From Loripinus fragilis (taxonomy: Eukaryota > Mollusca > Bivalvia > Lucinida > Lucinidae), in assembly GCA_964019695.1 (NCBI GenBank), contig OZ026524.1, forward strand, positions 66,614,223 to 66,678,222: a stretch of DNA of 64,000 nt, read 5' to 3'. The notes below the pieces were generated by a model. That model saw only the letters and a program-made list of their open reading frames with translations. It was not told where the DNA came from and searched no databases. Shown piece after piece: positions 22,926 through 33,154 of the stretch. Position 1 is the stretch's first letter; each line of letters starts with the position of its first letter. Position numbers and translations under genes: made by a program.

Positions 22926-23063
22926 CTTATGAAAAGTGATAAAAGTATTTCAGTAAAGTGTCGTTGCTCTGTGTATGAGGAAATAAAATAATCCTGCAAG
23001 CTATTTTAAAGGCGCTGGGACTCTTGAACGGAAGTTCCTATTGGATACCATAAGGATTTTAAT

Positions 23064-23302
23064 TTGAGCAGCGACATGTGATTTCCAACAATGTGTCATT
23101 TTGACAAGTGTAGACTCAGACGAGCCTGTGCAGCCTCCTTTTAAGCTTAGAAACTCCAAATGATGTTCAGTCGGTAGGATAACACCCATAGAAAATTCAA
23201 GCGACTAGCAAAGGCTCTGATCAGACTGCGTGTATGCGCATACTGATCTGAGTCTTTGCTGGTCGCACATATCACATTGTTGGAAATCTTATGTCGTGGC
23301 TC
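23064..23302. mobile_element. MITE-A, full-length copy
   Basis: Complete copy of about 240 bp. The left end TTGAGCAGCGACATGTGATT and right end ATCTTATGTCGTGGCTCA form the TIR. A core hairpin CTGATCAGACTGCGTGTATG / CGCATACTGATCTGAG and the paired words TTCCAACAATGTG / CACATTGTTGGAA are present. Confidence 0.8.
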
Positions 23303-23727
23303 ATTTGAGGCCGTCTTTTTTCGAAGGCGCGACGATGCACGTGACAGTTGGCGTTTGGCCCAAGTCGTTATCACGTCGTGACGTAACGTTATAAGAATTG
23401 TGACGTCACGTCATGGGGATCACAGAGGCGCTTGCTTGAAAGAGCTATCGTTAACGTTTCAAGCTCCTGGTGATCGAAAAAATCCCTCAGTCTTATGGTC
23501 AAAATACAAGTTAAATATCAACAAAACTGGCATATTAGCGATTCACTTTTACTTTTTGTTTTTTTTCAATGTCAATGATGATCAGGGCACATTTTTCAAA
23601 GGTAGAATAAGGTTCTTAGTTCGATCGAATCGACTCCGTATAGATACCGGAACTCTGTTTTGACAGAACGGAAATCAGGCCTTCATATAGCAGATGAATA
23701 GAACAGAACATAGCCTCTAATCGTAAC
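23303..23727. other. Unassigned sequence with clustered ACGT palindromes
   Basis: No gene. Between 23330 and 23420 there are several ACGT-centred words (GCACGTGAC, ATCACGTCGTGACGTAACG, TGACGTCACGTCA), which resemble E-box and CRE-like sites. Whether they act as a promoter is unknown; no first exon was recognised nearby. Confidence 0.3.
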
Positions 23728-23782
23728 AGCAACCAACCCTCGTTGTTGCCGCTGCGCGGCAACAACTCGTTGGTTGGTTGCT
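23728..23782. repeat. 55-bp GC-rich hairpin
   Basis: Arms AGCAACCAACC and GTTGTTGCCGC pair with GCGGCAACAAC and GGTTGGTTGCT around a 3-base loop TGC, with a small internal bulge (CTC opposite TCGTT). It stands out from A+T-rich surroundings. No U-run follows that would suggest a terminator. Confidence 0.75.
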
Positions 23783-24359
23783 ATTATCTGCTGTACGGCA
23801 TTGACATTCTCAGCGATTATTCAATTTAGTAGAAATCACTGTTCTTCTTTAGAAAAGTAAAAAAAAATCTTTGACAAATGCCGTCAAATTAATTATTAAA
23901 ATTTCACAATGAAACCGGAAGTGTGGAATAGTCGTGAAAGATTTACCGCCGCAGAATAGTCTGATCGAGTTCTGTTGGTTTTAGCCTACCAAGTTCAGAT
24001 AGAAAAAAAAGCGTATAACGATTTTAACGTTTGCTACTGACGATTTTCAAAATTCTCGGAAAATGAGATTTTTTTCCCATTTTTTTAAAATGCTTAAAAA
24101 ATCTGCCGTATATCAAATTTAAAATGTTTGGTGTTTTTAAAGTCATCTGGACCTGTTCGTAAACACATGCACTTAAATTTGATAAAAATGCACCCAAAAA
24201 TATTTTTTCACAAAAAAACGTTGATTTTTACATTTTTGAATCCCAGATTTGTAAAATGAATGAAAACTATCCCGAAACACTTCTTAACTTTGGTCCATCG
24301 AAATGCTCATGATTAGGTCCAAAATTCATTCAATATTATTGGTGCCTTAATCAGAAAAA

Positions 24360-24543
24360 CGAGTTACTCCTATGTCACAATCTCATCATCACACACTTAG
24401 ATCTACGACAAGCGGCTCTCTAGCAGTGCCCAGGTCAAAGAAGGCAATGTATGATGGCTCATTTTCCTCCTCTGCGCCGCCAGAATCTGTTAAGAAATCA
24501 ACCTCTCTTAAAGATTTTAAACGGTTTGTAAAAGAACACATTT
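24360..24543 (+). pseudogene. LINE ORF2 C-terminal fragment
   Basis: The frame ending at the TGA near 24541 reads LRSTTSGSLAVPRSKKAMYD, then GSFSSSAPPESVKKSTSLKD and FKRFVKEHI. This matches the LINE C-terminus pattern L-R-S-x-x-x-x-x-L-A-V-P-R...FSxSAPxLWNSLPxxVK...LxxFKxxLK. The canonical LWNSL segment is missing, apparently by deletion. It is a dead 3' fragment with no attached RT. Confidence 0.75.
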
Positions 24544-24898
24544 GATATTTGAATACATGTAACTTATCAGATAAATATTTTATATTTTAAAATAATGTAC
24601 ATGCAAAATTAGTGCTTTCATATCACAATCTTGTTTTATGCTCCCGTTCTCCATCTTGGACGCCATCTTGAATATACTGAAACGCTCAATGATGCCAGAG
24701 TGGCATCACTCGGATTGTTCAAGGACAATATATGCACTACCAGAATCCATAAAGAAAAGAAGTTTAAAATCAAGTTCCAGGTCCTCCTTTAATTCGCCCA
24801 AATTCTGCCGGACTAATGTATTCTTTTAACATTTGTATTTTAGGTAGTGCAAGTGTTTAACGGTGTTGGGGTTCGCTTTGCTGTTTTTATTTTTCGCA

Positions 24899-24951
24899 AA
24901 TATCCCATGAAAATGAAACAATTTCCAAATTATTTCATTTTCATGGGATAT
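24899..24951. repeat. Near-perfect 19-bp-arm hairpin
   Basis: ATATCCCATGAAAATGAAA pairs with TTTCATTTTCATGGGATAT across a loop of about 14 bases. It lies immediately before a run of about 19 G and a MITE-D terminus. Confidence 0.8.
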
Positions 24952-24954
24952 TTC

Positions 24955-25030
24955 AAAACGGGGGGGGGGGGGGGGGGCGGGAAGGGGGTTCGAGCGAACC
25001 CTCCGAACCCACCATGGATCCGCCACTGGG
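24955..25030 (+). mobile_element. MITE-D terminal fragment with poly-G run
   Basis: A G run (from 24961) is followed by GGGTTCGAGCGAACC, CCGAACCCACCATGGATCCG and CCACTGGG, resembling the end of MITE-D copies (GTCCGGACCCC...TGGATCCGCGCATG). Partial. Confidence 0.45.
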
Positions 25031-25805
25031 TTTCGAGACTACTAAGGGTTAGGGCACCCGTGCAGCGATCCGAATACAACCACTGTTAGAATTTCCCCAA
25101 CCCTCTACATGTAGTTGACCTTTCGGACACATTCTAAGTGACACTTATTTATGTTTCTGTTGTCAAATATTACACAACCAACTGTCTATTCTAACACCTT
25201 AAGCAGACTGGCGTTAATGAGGGGTCGTCACGTCTATCGCCATTCTCATACGTCTGTCACTTGAAAAATATATTCATTGGCGTAGCTCACATTACCCACT
25301 TACGTACGTGCGTAATAAAAATAGCAACAGTCAAGGGAGGTCACCAAATGTGGTAAAAGTGATTTTCCAAGGAACTGCTCTTTAAGGAAAGAATTCGCTG
25401 CCTCTGTGAGCAAATTCATTCCTTTAAGAGAAGTTCCCATTTTGAAAAAGGGACGCAAATGAAGAGAATCACTGCTTGATCCAGTAGTTTCCCTTTGATG
25501 TGCGTAATTTTTCAGCGTTCTGGCTACGCCATTGGTATTTGCCAACACTGGAGATGTTGGTACTGTGTATGCGTAAAATCACTATTTTAGATGAATATAT
25601 ACAGAGCTATCTTGTGGATCTATAGATCTAACATTTGGTCTGGGACAACATCTACATGTACTTCCATATTTTGTGTGTGCAAACAGCAAAAGTTTTGGTG
25701 AGACTATAATTCAAGTAGAGCCAGCTCATAAGAATTTTGTATTTATCGCTTTAAATGCGATCAGCGAGCGATCAGGCTCAGACTATTAAATTGGACAGGA
25801 GACTA
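25031..25805. other. Unassigned intergenic sequence
   Basis: No gene or repeat recognised. Confidence 0.45.
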
Positions 25806-26049
25806 GGGCCCGGAATTACAATGCCTCCTTAGAGTTAAGGAATACTTAAGCTAAGTATTGATTTTTCATGATGCGAAAAATAACGTGTAAAACTGATTAA
25901 AATCAAAACAGTTTTAATTTTTCTGTAGATCACAATGATATCATTCATCGATCCAGACAATTTATTAAGCATCTAATATAGCATGTTAAAATATCAATAC
26001 TTAACTTAAGTCTTGCTTAACTTTAAGGAGGCATTGTAATTCCGGGCCC
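25806..26049. mobile_element. MITE-F, 244 bp with about 55-bp TIRs
   Basis: Left end GGGCCCGGAATTACAATGCC (25806) is inverted at the right end (ending 26049). The match continues through CTCCTTA(G/A)AGTTAAG and CTTAAG(C/T)TAAGTATTGAT for about 55 bp with few mismatches. The interior is A+T-rich and non-coding. Only one copy is in the window. Confidence 0.85.
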
Positions 26050-26570
26050 ATCCGACGTTGCTTGTGTGAGCAGCTAATCGGTTCTTGCGATACTTCAATA
26101 TTGCGCTTGGTCGTACATGTACGAGCCTCGATAAATGGCCACAGACCTGTAATTGTTAAAAGGGCAGTAATTGCTTTCAAAAGGTTTGTGGAATCTCATC
26201 AGTCAACACTATATTGTAAAGCGTTTCCAACTTTCGTGATTGGTCAAAAATAAACACTCGGAAAAGAAACCATATTTATTAGACAGAAATATAGTTGCTG
26301 CATTTTTTTGAAACAACAGAAAAAGGGCCTTTCGTTTTGATATTTTTCAATGAAATATTCCACCCATGTAGGATGCCCCCATTTAGGGAAACATGGCGGT
26401 CACCGGGTATCTCATTCTTGTTTATTGACTGAAATAGGTCCGGGGAGCCTCATTGTGATAATTTAGAGTTGTGAGGACCACAGCTTACATAAAAGCTATA
26501 TAATGAAGTCTTTGGAAAAACATTTACAGTCTAGGCCCAAATACAAAACTCTCGTGAGGTGTCTCAAATA

Positions 26571-26783
26571 CTGTTAAATTCGAAAATTTTCGCGAGAATC
26601 TTATTTTCGCGAATAGAGTTAAAAGATATAATAGCGACGTTAAAATTCGTGACAATGGCAAAATTTACATATATCAGTAAATAACAGTGATCTCGCCATT
26701 TCGCGAGGGCTCTATTTTCACGAAACTTCGCATATGCGAAGTTTCGCGAAAATAAACCCTCGCGAAAATTTCCCAATCTACAG
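26571..26783. mobile_element. MITE-C, copy 1 (TTCGCGAA-rich, TA target)
   Basis: Imperfect TIRs begin CTGTTAAATTCGAAA and end TTTCCCAATCTACAG, flanked by TA on both sides (26569-26570, 26784-26785). The body is full of TTTTCGCGAA and TTCGCGAGGG words in both orientations. It matches 39583-39785. TA duplication is typical of the Tc1/mariner superfamily, so it may be a Tc1/mariner-type MITE. Confidence 0.75.
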
Positions 26784-27001
26784 TAGTGTTATGTTGACTC
26801 TAAACACAGCTACCAAAAAATGTTTTTTATGTTAATTTTTAGAAGAGTTGGGCATTTTTAATATGTGAAGCTGGTCGCCACAGAGACTCTTTGATTTTCT
26901 AGTATTGACCGACGACTTGTAAAACACAGTTGATTCCATTATATCGCTATTCAGACTGTTACTGTTGTTTACTGCACTTTTTCTACTCCTACACCATAAA
27001 C

Positions 27002-27183
27002 TGACAGCTAGACTGGCTCCCGTTCTTAGACAAATTTTCATCAATGTGCCATATTATATTCTTGTAGCTAGTCTTACTCTGATGGCTCTTAAAACAGAGC
27101 CATCAGGGTAAGACTAGCTACTAGTATATGATATGACACATTGATGAAAAATTGTTTTAAGGACTGGAGCCAGTCTAACTGAC
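27002..27183. mobile_element. 182-bp near-perfect palindromic element
   Basis: About 88-base arms face each other around TTAAAA. They include TAGACTGGCTCC, TTTTCATCAATGTG, GTAGCTAGTCTTAC and TGATGGCTCT with their complements. The transcript of either strand would form one long hairpin. No coding sequence. Confidence 0.85.
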
Positions 27184-27828
27184 AACCTATCAAGATCAGT
27201 AGCTGCAAGGAAAAAAATGCTAGTCGTCAGTTGAATAATGTGTAAATGACTCATTTATAGGAATATATCGAATGATGAAATGCTTGAAAATAATATAATT
27301 ACAAACATATAAAACAAATCGCATATCATTTGTATGATTTAACCCTTTACTCTATAATAACGCCTTTGAAGCCTGTGTAATATCATGTATTTCAAAATAG
27401 TATGGAAAATGGAGCATTTGCTCATTATTTTCCATAATTCAAAACGCACCTTATTTTTCATTGTTGTCTAAAAATAGAAAATGATGTGATGAGCTAAAAT
27501 AGACTATGGAGTGAAGGGTTAATAAACATCATTTTGAATAAGGTTTGATGTAACATGTAAAACACATTGTATTTTATTAATCAAAGTTTAAGATATGATT
27601 TGTACTTTAACTGTACTGTCTAATGATTATTAAATAAACATGTTTACTGAAATTGACATTACGTTTACCTAATTAATTACTAATTACTAATATTAATCAA
27701 ATCGATTATAAATAAGAAGCTTTAATCAACATCCGGGTTAACCTTTCATATTCTAGTCAACATTCAAGTTCATTATCATTTTTGAAAGTTGGGCATAAAG
27801 TCTTCCTTAATATCATAAAAACAATAAT

Positions 27829-28066
27829 GAGCCAGTGCATGAAATTTCCAACAATGTGGCATTTTGACATGTGTAGACTCGGACGAGCCTCTGCAGCCTA
27901 CCTTTAGGCTTAGAAACTCCAAATGGTGTTAAGTCAATAGCTTAACAATCATAGAATACTCAAGCGACTAGCAAAGGCTCTGATCAGACTGCGCGTATGC
28001 GCAGGCTGGTCTGAGGCTTTGCTGGTCGCACATACCAAATTGTTGGAAATCTCATGCGCTGGCTCA
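27829..28066. mobile_element. MITE-A, full-length copy
   Basis: Complete copy with ends TGAGCCAGTGCATGAAATTT / ATCTCATGCGCTGGCTCA and the core CTGATCAGACTGCGCGTATG / CGCAGGCTGGTCTGAG. The terminal CAGTGCATG / CATGCGCTG shows co-varying changes relative to CCGCGACATG in other copies. Confidence 0.85.
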
Positions 28067-28763
28067 ATTATAATTATCCCTTACAAAAATTAGCTTTTCA
28101 CAAAAGCTGGCGGTCGTTGTATGTATTCAGTTTATAGACAAGGTGCCCTGGCCACAAAGACATATATCAAACTCACTTGACGTTTTTTATCTTGAAATAA
28201 TTAAAGGCAAGGGTAAGATTGCATGTATATCACTGTATTACCATATATCTTTACAAATGCTCTGGAAAATGGTTTGTCAAAATCAAATACGTATTATTTG
28301 TTGTTTTAAAATAAACCATTATGCACAAAATTAACATCATATGCAGGTATAGCCTAGTATAAGGCCAAGTAATTTGATTGCTCTGACAGAATGAATCATT
28401 CGCAGTACAGACACATAAAGAACAGTTAAAAGAATACTATTGTATATCTAATATAACAAAGTAGTTATAAAAACAGAAGCTGAGACAAAAAATCATGTGG
28501 CTATATAAGAGCTGGTTTTCTGCATCTGAGGGCAGAGGTTAAGATAGAATACACGGTGCTCCGTGACCCCAAGTTGCATTAACACACGAATGTTGGCCCT
28601 TCTAGCTAAAATAATTTAGGAAATCTGCTCCGGGCATGGTGTGGACACCCAAACGGACAGGCAGTGTGATTACTATATGCCTCCCTGTGGGGGCATAAAA
28701 ACCTGTTTGCCATGACCATCATAAGACAGTGCCTGAATTCATATTAATTTCATATGATGTAGA
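28067..28763. other. Unassigned intergenic sequence
   Basis: No gene recognised. Short words such as CACGGTGCTCCGTGACCCC and GCCTCCCTGTGGGGGCATAA (28.55-28.70 kb) are small hairpins that look like repeat remnants but have no second copy here. Confidence 0.4.
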
Positions 28764-29746
28764 TGAAAATCACCAGTTTGGTCCAGGATTGTGTTTTTAC
28801 CCGGAGTTCGGAGTTACGGTTCGTAGTTTGGAGAAAGGACCTGGCTCAACCCTGGTTCGGAGTTCGGGTTCGGTGTTTGGAGAAAGGATCTGGCCTAACA
28901 CTGGTTTGGCAGGTTCTGAGTTCTGAGAAAGGAACGGGCCGAACCCTGGTTTGGCAGGTTTGGAGTTTGGAGAAAGAAATAGGCCGAACCCTGGTTCAGC
29001 AGGTTTGGAGTTTAGAGAAAAGACAGGGCTGAACCCTGGTTTGGCAGGTTTGGAGAAAGGAATGGGTCAAACCCTGGTTCGGCAGGTTTGGTGTTGGGAG
29101 AATTAACCTGGCCGAACCCTGATTCGGAGTTTGGGTTCGGAGTTTGGAGAAAGGAACAGGCCGAACCCTGGTTCGGCAGGTTCGAAGCTCGGAAAAAGAA
29201 CATTTTTTTCCCTATTTTTTCTTACACTCTTTTTTTTCTTATATTTTTCTTTTCCCTTCTTTTCATATTTTTTCTTTTTTTTTCATTTTTCTTCTTTTTT
29301 TTAAATTTTTTCTCTTTTTTTCTTTTTTCTTTCTTTTTTTCTTCTTTTTTTATTTTTTTCCTATTTTTTTCTTTTTTTTTGTTGTTTTTTTTTTCATTTT
29401 TTTTTCATTTATTTTTCTTTTCTTCAGAGTTCAGAGAAAGAAACCGGTCTTTCTCTGAACACCAAACCTGCCGAACCAGGGTACGGCCTTTCCTTTCTCA
29501 GAACTCCGAACCTGCCAGGGTTCAGAGTTTGGAGAAAGGAACTGGCCTTTTTCCGAACTCTGAACCTGCCAAACCAGGGTTCGGCCCATTTCTTACTCCG
29601 AACTCCAAGCCTGCCAGGGTTATACCCATTCTTTCTCAAAACTCCGAACCTGCCGAACCAGGGTTATACCCGTTCTTTCTCCGGACTTCAATCTGAAACT
29701 CCGAACTCCGGGCAAAAACACAATCCTGGACCATCTTGAAAATCAC
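28764..29746. mobile_element. Foldback element built from 45-bp repeats
   Basis: The left arm (28779-29195) starts TGGTCCAGGATTGTGTTTTT and consists of about eight diverged units of roughly 45 bp. Each reads approximately GGAGAAAGGAAC, GGGCCGAACCCTGGTTCGGC, AGGTTTGGAGTTT. The right arm (29427-29733) is the same sequence inverted, ending at the complement of the start. Each unit carries the inner palindrome CCGAACCCTGGTTCGG. The spacer is a pyrimidine tract. Long inverted arms made of short direct repeats match the architecture called foldback in other animals. No transposase is present. Confidence 0.85.
29193..29426 (+). repeat. Pyrimidine tract at the foldback centre
   Basis: About 230 bases that are almost entirely T with interspersed C (TTTTTTCTT-type words), with very few purines. 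Such a tract can form triplex or slip during replication; that is inference. Confidence 0.85.
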
Positions 29747-29964
29747 ATAAATACGTTTACTACCGTGAAGCCCGCTGGCATGTTTTGACTTGGGGGCGTT
29801 TACTGTCAATTTCTTACGCACGACCTTTATCAGTTTATGCTAAAAGTTTTTCTCTACTAACGGTTAGGTTAAGTTTGGTCTAAACCTGAAATGAAGTGTG
29901 ACAAGAGATAAAAATAAACACATGTTATATTTCATGCTGTTCTGTTTAAAACACCTTCCAGTCT

Positions 29965-30070
29965 TGACTCTCGTTTGTGATGTCTAATTGTGGAGCATTT
30001 GTATCCTGGGTCAGGTGTGGTGCTTGATTGTATCTATTCCTTAGCTTTGCCCTCTTTCTTACTTTGCATG
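29965..30070 (+). mobile_element. Penelope-like tail fragment
   Basis: The coding strand is plus here: TCTCGTTTGTGATGTCTAAT, TATCCTGGGTCAGGTGTGG, GCTTGATTGTATCTATTCC, TAGCTTTGCCCTCTTTCTTA. It corresponds to the last third of the tail. Confidence 0.65.
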
Positions 30071-30969
30071 AAGTTTATGTCAGCGGCAAGCAGCAACAGC
30101 ATTTGCAGTTAACGCCTACCTTGGGTATATTAAATTCGCTACAGTTTGCTTCGCGCTATAGGTTAACCTACAGATTCGCTCCAGAAAAGAAACATTCGAG
30201 AACCAGTCCACGATATTTGGTTCCCCACTCGTTGTTTGGCAGCAAATTAAAAAATACCCCAAGCAGGGCATAAAGGTTCGTTCAAACCCTGAGTTTGAAT
30301 TGTGATTTGCATGAAGTTTATGTAGGCGGTCGGCCATCCGCATAAACAATTACTTCAATAAACAGTTTACAACCTTAATGCCTGGATTGGTTTAGTCGTA
30401 GAGGCCGCAACAATTGATATAAGAAAACACCCACACACACACACACCCTGGAAACAAATACTCTGCAGAATTTACACTAAATAAGAAAATATATCTTCAA
30501 ACAAAAACGTTGATAGATATTCCTCTCCAAACATTTTGGAGAAAATTTTGTCTTCGGCGAAATAGATATTTTGCATACATACTGTGATCCCTAAGAGTTG
30601 TTCTGATTGGTTTTAACGGGAAATCAACAGCCAGTCGATCTATACTCAATGTAAGCTGACATGAAATGGAGGTGTTTGTTGAATTTACATTGCAAAAAAA
30701 TCGTTGAAAATTAAAACAATTATATTTTTTATGATTAGAATCTTCAAAACCTTGCTTTAATTACATCCAAAGTGGCTGATTTTGCTTAGCCATAATCGTT
30801 TTGTCATTAGTACGTATATTGAACATTCCTGATGCAAACATTGCAAAACGATAATCAAAGTAACTGCAATTTCGGTTACCAAAACTATTTTCAAAGACAG
30901 GGGTTCACTTACCTGTAAATTAGTTGCCATGGAATAATTTACAATGTAATTGGAAGTGTGTATTACTTG
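30071..30969. other. Unassigned intergenic sequence with a short AC repeat
   Basis: No gene recognised. An (AC)n run of about 16 bases lies near 30432-30447. The word TTTGCATGAAGTTTATGT occurs at about 30062 and 30306, a short direct repeat. Confidence 0.4.
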
Positions 30970-31177
30970 TCTTTTCGCTTACTGTAAAGGCGGCGCCTCA
31001 TGAATGCGTAATTAGGACTGGTCAACCTTAAACATAGGTGTAAGCTGAAAATGAGGCGTGGTTTTATTCAAAAGTAACTGTATCATCTTGCGTCATTACC
31101 TCAATATAGACGCAAAATACATTATTTAGTCCTTAAAACTCCAGCAAAATAACTTCATCTGAAAATGTCTATGTAAC

Positions 31178-31263
31178 ATAGGCAAAGAGGCAAACATTGT
31201 GGACCCAGTTCAGACTGCTCCTACAGGAGCAGTCTGATCTGGGTCCATAATGTTTGTCTATGA
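31178..31263. mobile_element. 86-bp palindromic element
   Basis: Arms CAAACATTGTGGACCCAG, CAGACTGCTCCT and AGGAGCAGTCTG, CTGGGTCCATAATGTTTG fold around ACA. Related words (GCAAACATTGGAGAG, CTGATCTGGGTCTG) appear at 50.70 and 50.92 kb. Confidence 0.8.
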
Positions 31264-31824
31264 GGCTTCAAATATTTTAGTGGACGACAAAAACATACAT
31301 TTTGTGATTATGCGCTTTAAGGGTTAATAAATGTGAGTTCAGTGTGTATACTACGGAAGCCTATATGTGACATTGTGTTTTGTACTATGGCGTTTTGATT
31401 TCGGTGTTTTAACTTTTTACTTTCATATTTTGAGTTTCTTGTTTTGTGTTTTGTGTACGATGTTGTTCATTTTAAACGGCGCAATTCACGAGGCAAAGGC
31501 AAGATATAGACGAAAAGACGGGCGAAAACGAAGTTGTAAGTATTTTATTGCATTTATTGTACATGTAATGTTAGTGGGGTTTTTTACATTTGAAATCCAT
31601 GCAGCTGGTAACTATCACACAGTCAAAAATATACAAGTCATGCTACAAAGTGGGTTCTCTCTCTGTGAAAGCATTCAAATAGATCCAGGACAATCCAATA
31701 CGAAACAATTTGGTCCCTTATAATACTTTGTCCAATTTAAATTGTAACGGAAGTTTATACAAAGATTTTATTTTGTAGGTCCGATGCAGTGCAATCGAAA
31801 ATTAGACAACATGAAAGGCAAAAC

Positions 31825-31899
<75 letters not shown>
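31825..31899 (+). repeat. (TATC)n microsatellite
   Basis: About 18 uninterrupted tetranucleotide units, followed by degenerate TATC and CTGT units to about 31990. Confidence 0.95.
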
Positions 31900-31990
31900 A
31901 GTACATGCTTAGTTACTGTATGTATCTATCTATCCATCCGTATATAAATCTATCTATCTATGAGTATATCTGCCTTTCTGTCTGTCTGCG

Positions 31991-32888
31991 GGTGGTGAAA
32001 TAACTGAATTGTACTCGATCAATGTTTTTGAGCGCAGTGTGTTCTACTGGAGATATTTGATTTTACCATAAAAATGCAATAATTGTACCTTAACCTTAAA
32101 ATTTCGTAGTTTTACTGATATCAAATCAATTTTTCTTTCTAAAAAAACAACTTTAATAGTTGTTTTAATACATGGTATATAATGTGAAACCAGTCAGAAA
32201 AAGATAACGCATGAAAAAAACATATATTTGTGCATCTCGAGATGTTTTACTATTAATAATTGATAATATTTATAATTTATCTTTTTATTTTCAGGTTGAA
32301 TCATGTCTCTACAAGATTAATGTGGTCATCTTGCTAAACAGTGTGGAGTTGTTAATTTTGTTTCATCATACCTCCTTCAAATGAATGGCCAATCTAGAGT
32401 ACAATTAATTCTGGTATATTTTGACAAATGATTAAGTTTGTGCTCATTCTTAACATTATGTAGACGAATATTAATATGTATCCTAAACAAACAAAAAACA
32501 AAATCACGACAGCGATTTCAGCACTCAGAACCCATCTCATATTTAGATGTTTCGAACTATTCTAGATAGCACCAGATGATCTACGTTGTGACCTAGACAC
32601 AAAAAATTGTGCCTCTGCAACCCTTTTTAGACATAGCTGCAGACTCAGTTGTTGGATCTGACACCTTCATGTACATGTACGGAAACTGTGTTTCCAATCA
32701 GCGAATGGAAACGCTAACGCGCCAGAGATTACATTGCTTGATACGCTTTTTAAAGACCTGAGAGATACAGGATAATTTTAAGACACTTATCCCATTTTAT
32801 GTTGAATGTGCCCGACTCTGTTTTATTGATCTCATTAAGTAGAACTAGATAGAAGCGCCCAAAACAGATGAGTATGGCCAAGAAATGC
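31991..32888. other. Unassigned intergenic sequence
   Basis: A+T-rich. No gene or repeat recognised. Confidence 0.45.
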
Positions 32889-33130
32889 TACAAGCATAGG
32901 CCACAGATTAACCCATGACACCAGAGGGGAAGATACATAGAACACTGACAGCCACACGACAACATAATTAAAGTAAAGCAACCAGCTATCTAAACCTCAG
33001 CAAGATGACAACAAACTAGAAAGGACAATAAGAAGTAAACTATAAAAGACAGACCCAACACAATGGGAGCAACAACAAACAATGAATCATCAACAACAGA
33101 ATCACCACCTCAGAACAGACAGCAGCCGAG
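32889..33130 (+). repeat. RepA, copy 3 (diverged)
   Basis: Matches the RepA order loosely: ACAGATTAACCCATGACACC, CATAGAACACTGACAG, AGTAAAGCAACCAGCTATCT, AGCAACAACAAACAATGAA, TCATCAACAACAGAATCACC. The last two words match the copy at 46.0 kb (GGCAACAATTAACAATGC, ATCATCAACACCGCATTAG). Confidence 0.55.
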
Positions 33131-33154
33131 GCTACTAGGGGTACTGGGGGTGGA

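Larger units (their letters stand above)
30970..31920 (+). repeat. RepT repeat, copy 1, ending in a (TATC)n array
   Basis: Shared landmarks with 38595-39240 (inverted) and 37120-37490: CTTACTGTAAAGGCGGC, TACGGAAGCCTATATGTGAC, TTGTGTTTTGTGTACGATG, CATTTTAAACGGCGCAATTC, TGTAGGTC and a terminal TATC microsatellite. A palindrome (31178-31263) is inserted in this copy. It looks like a non-autonomous element with a built-in microsatellite, as described for some bivalve repeats; that comparison is inference. Confidence 0.65.

Noticed and set aside
24638..24779. Frame ending TLNDARVASLGLFKDNICTT... after a LINE fragment
   Set aside because: Reads plausibly as coding for about 45 codons but matches no family I know and lacks clear exon borders.
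28763..29203. Overlapping open frames rich in LEKG/TLVRQV repeats
   Set aside because: These are translations of the 45-bp foldback minisatellite, open in several frames and on both strands.
30028..30273. Signal-peptide-like frame MYLFLSFALFLTLHEVYVSG
   Set aside because: It needs a non-ATG start and its first part overlaps a Penelope-like tail fragment, where the hydrophobic stretch is simply the TTCCTTAGCTTTGCCCTC tail sequence.
31367..31723. 118-codon open frame with hydrophobic N-terminus
   Set aside because: Lies in RepT copy 1; the other two copies do not keep the frame, so it is not a conserved protein.
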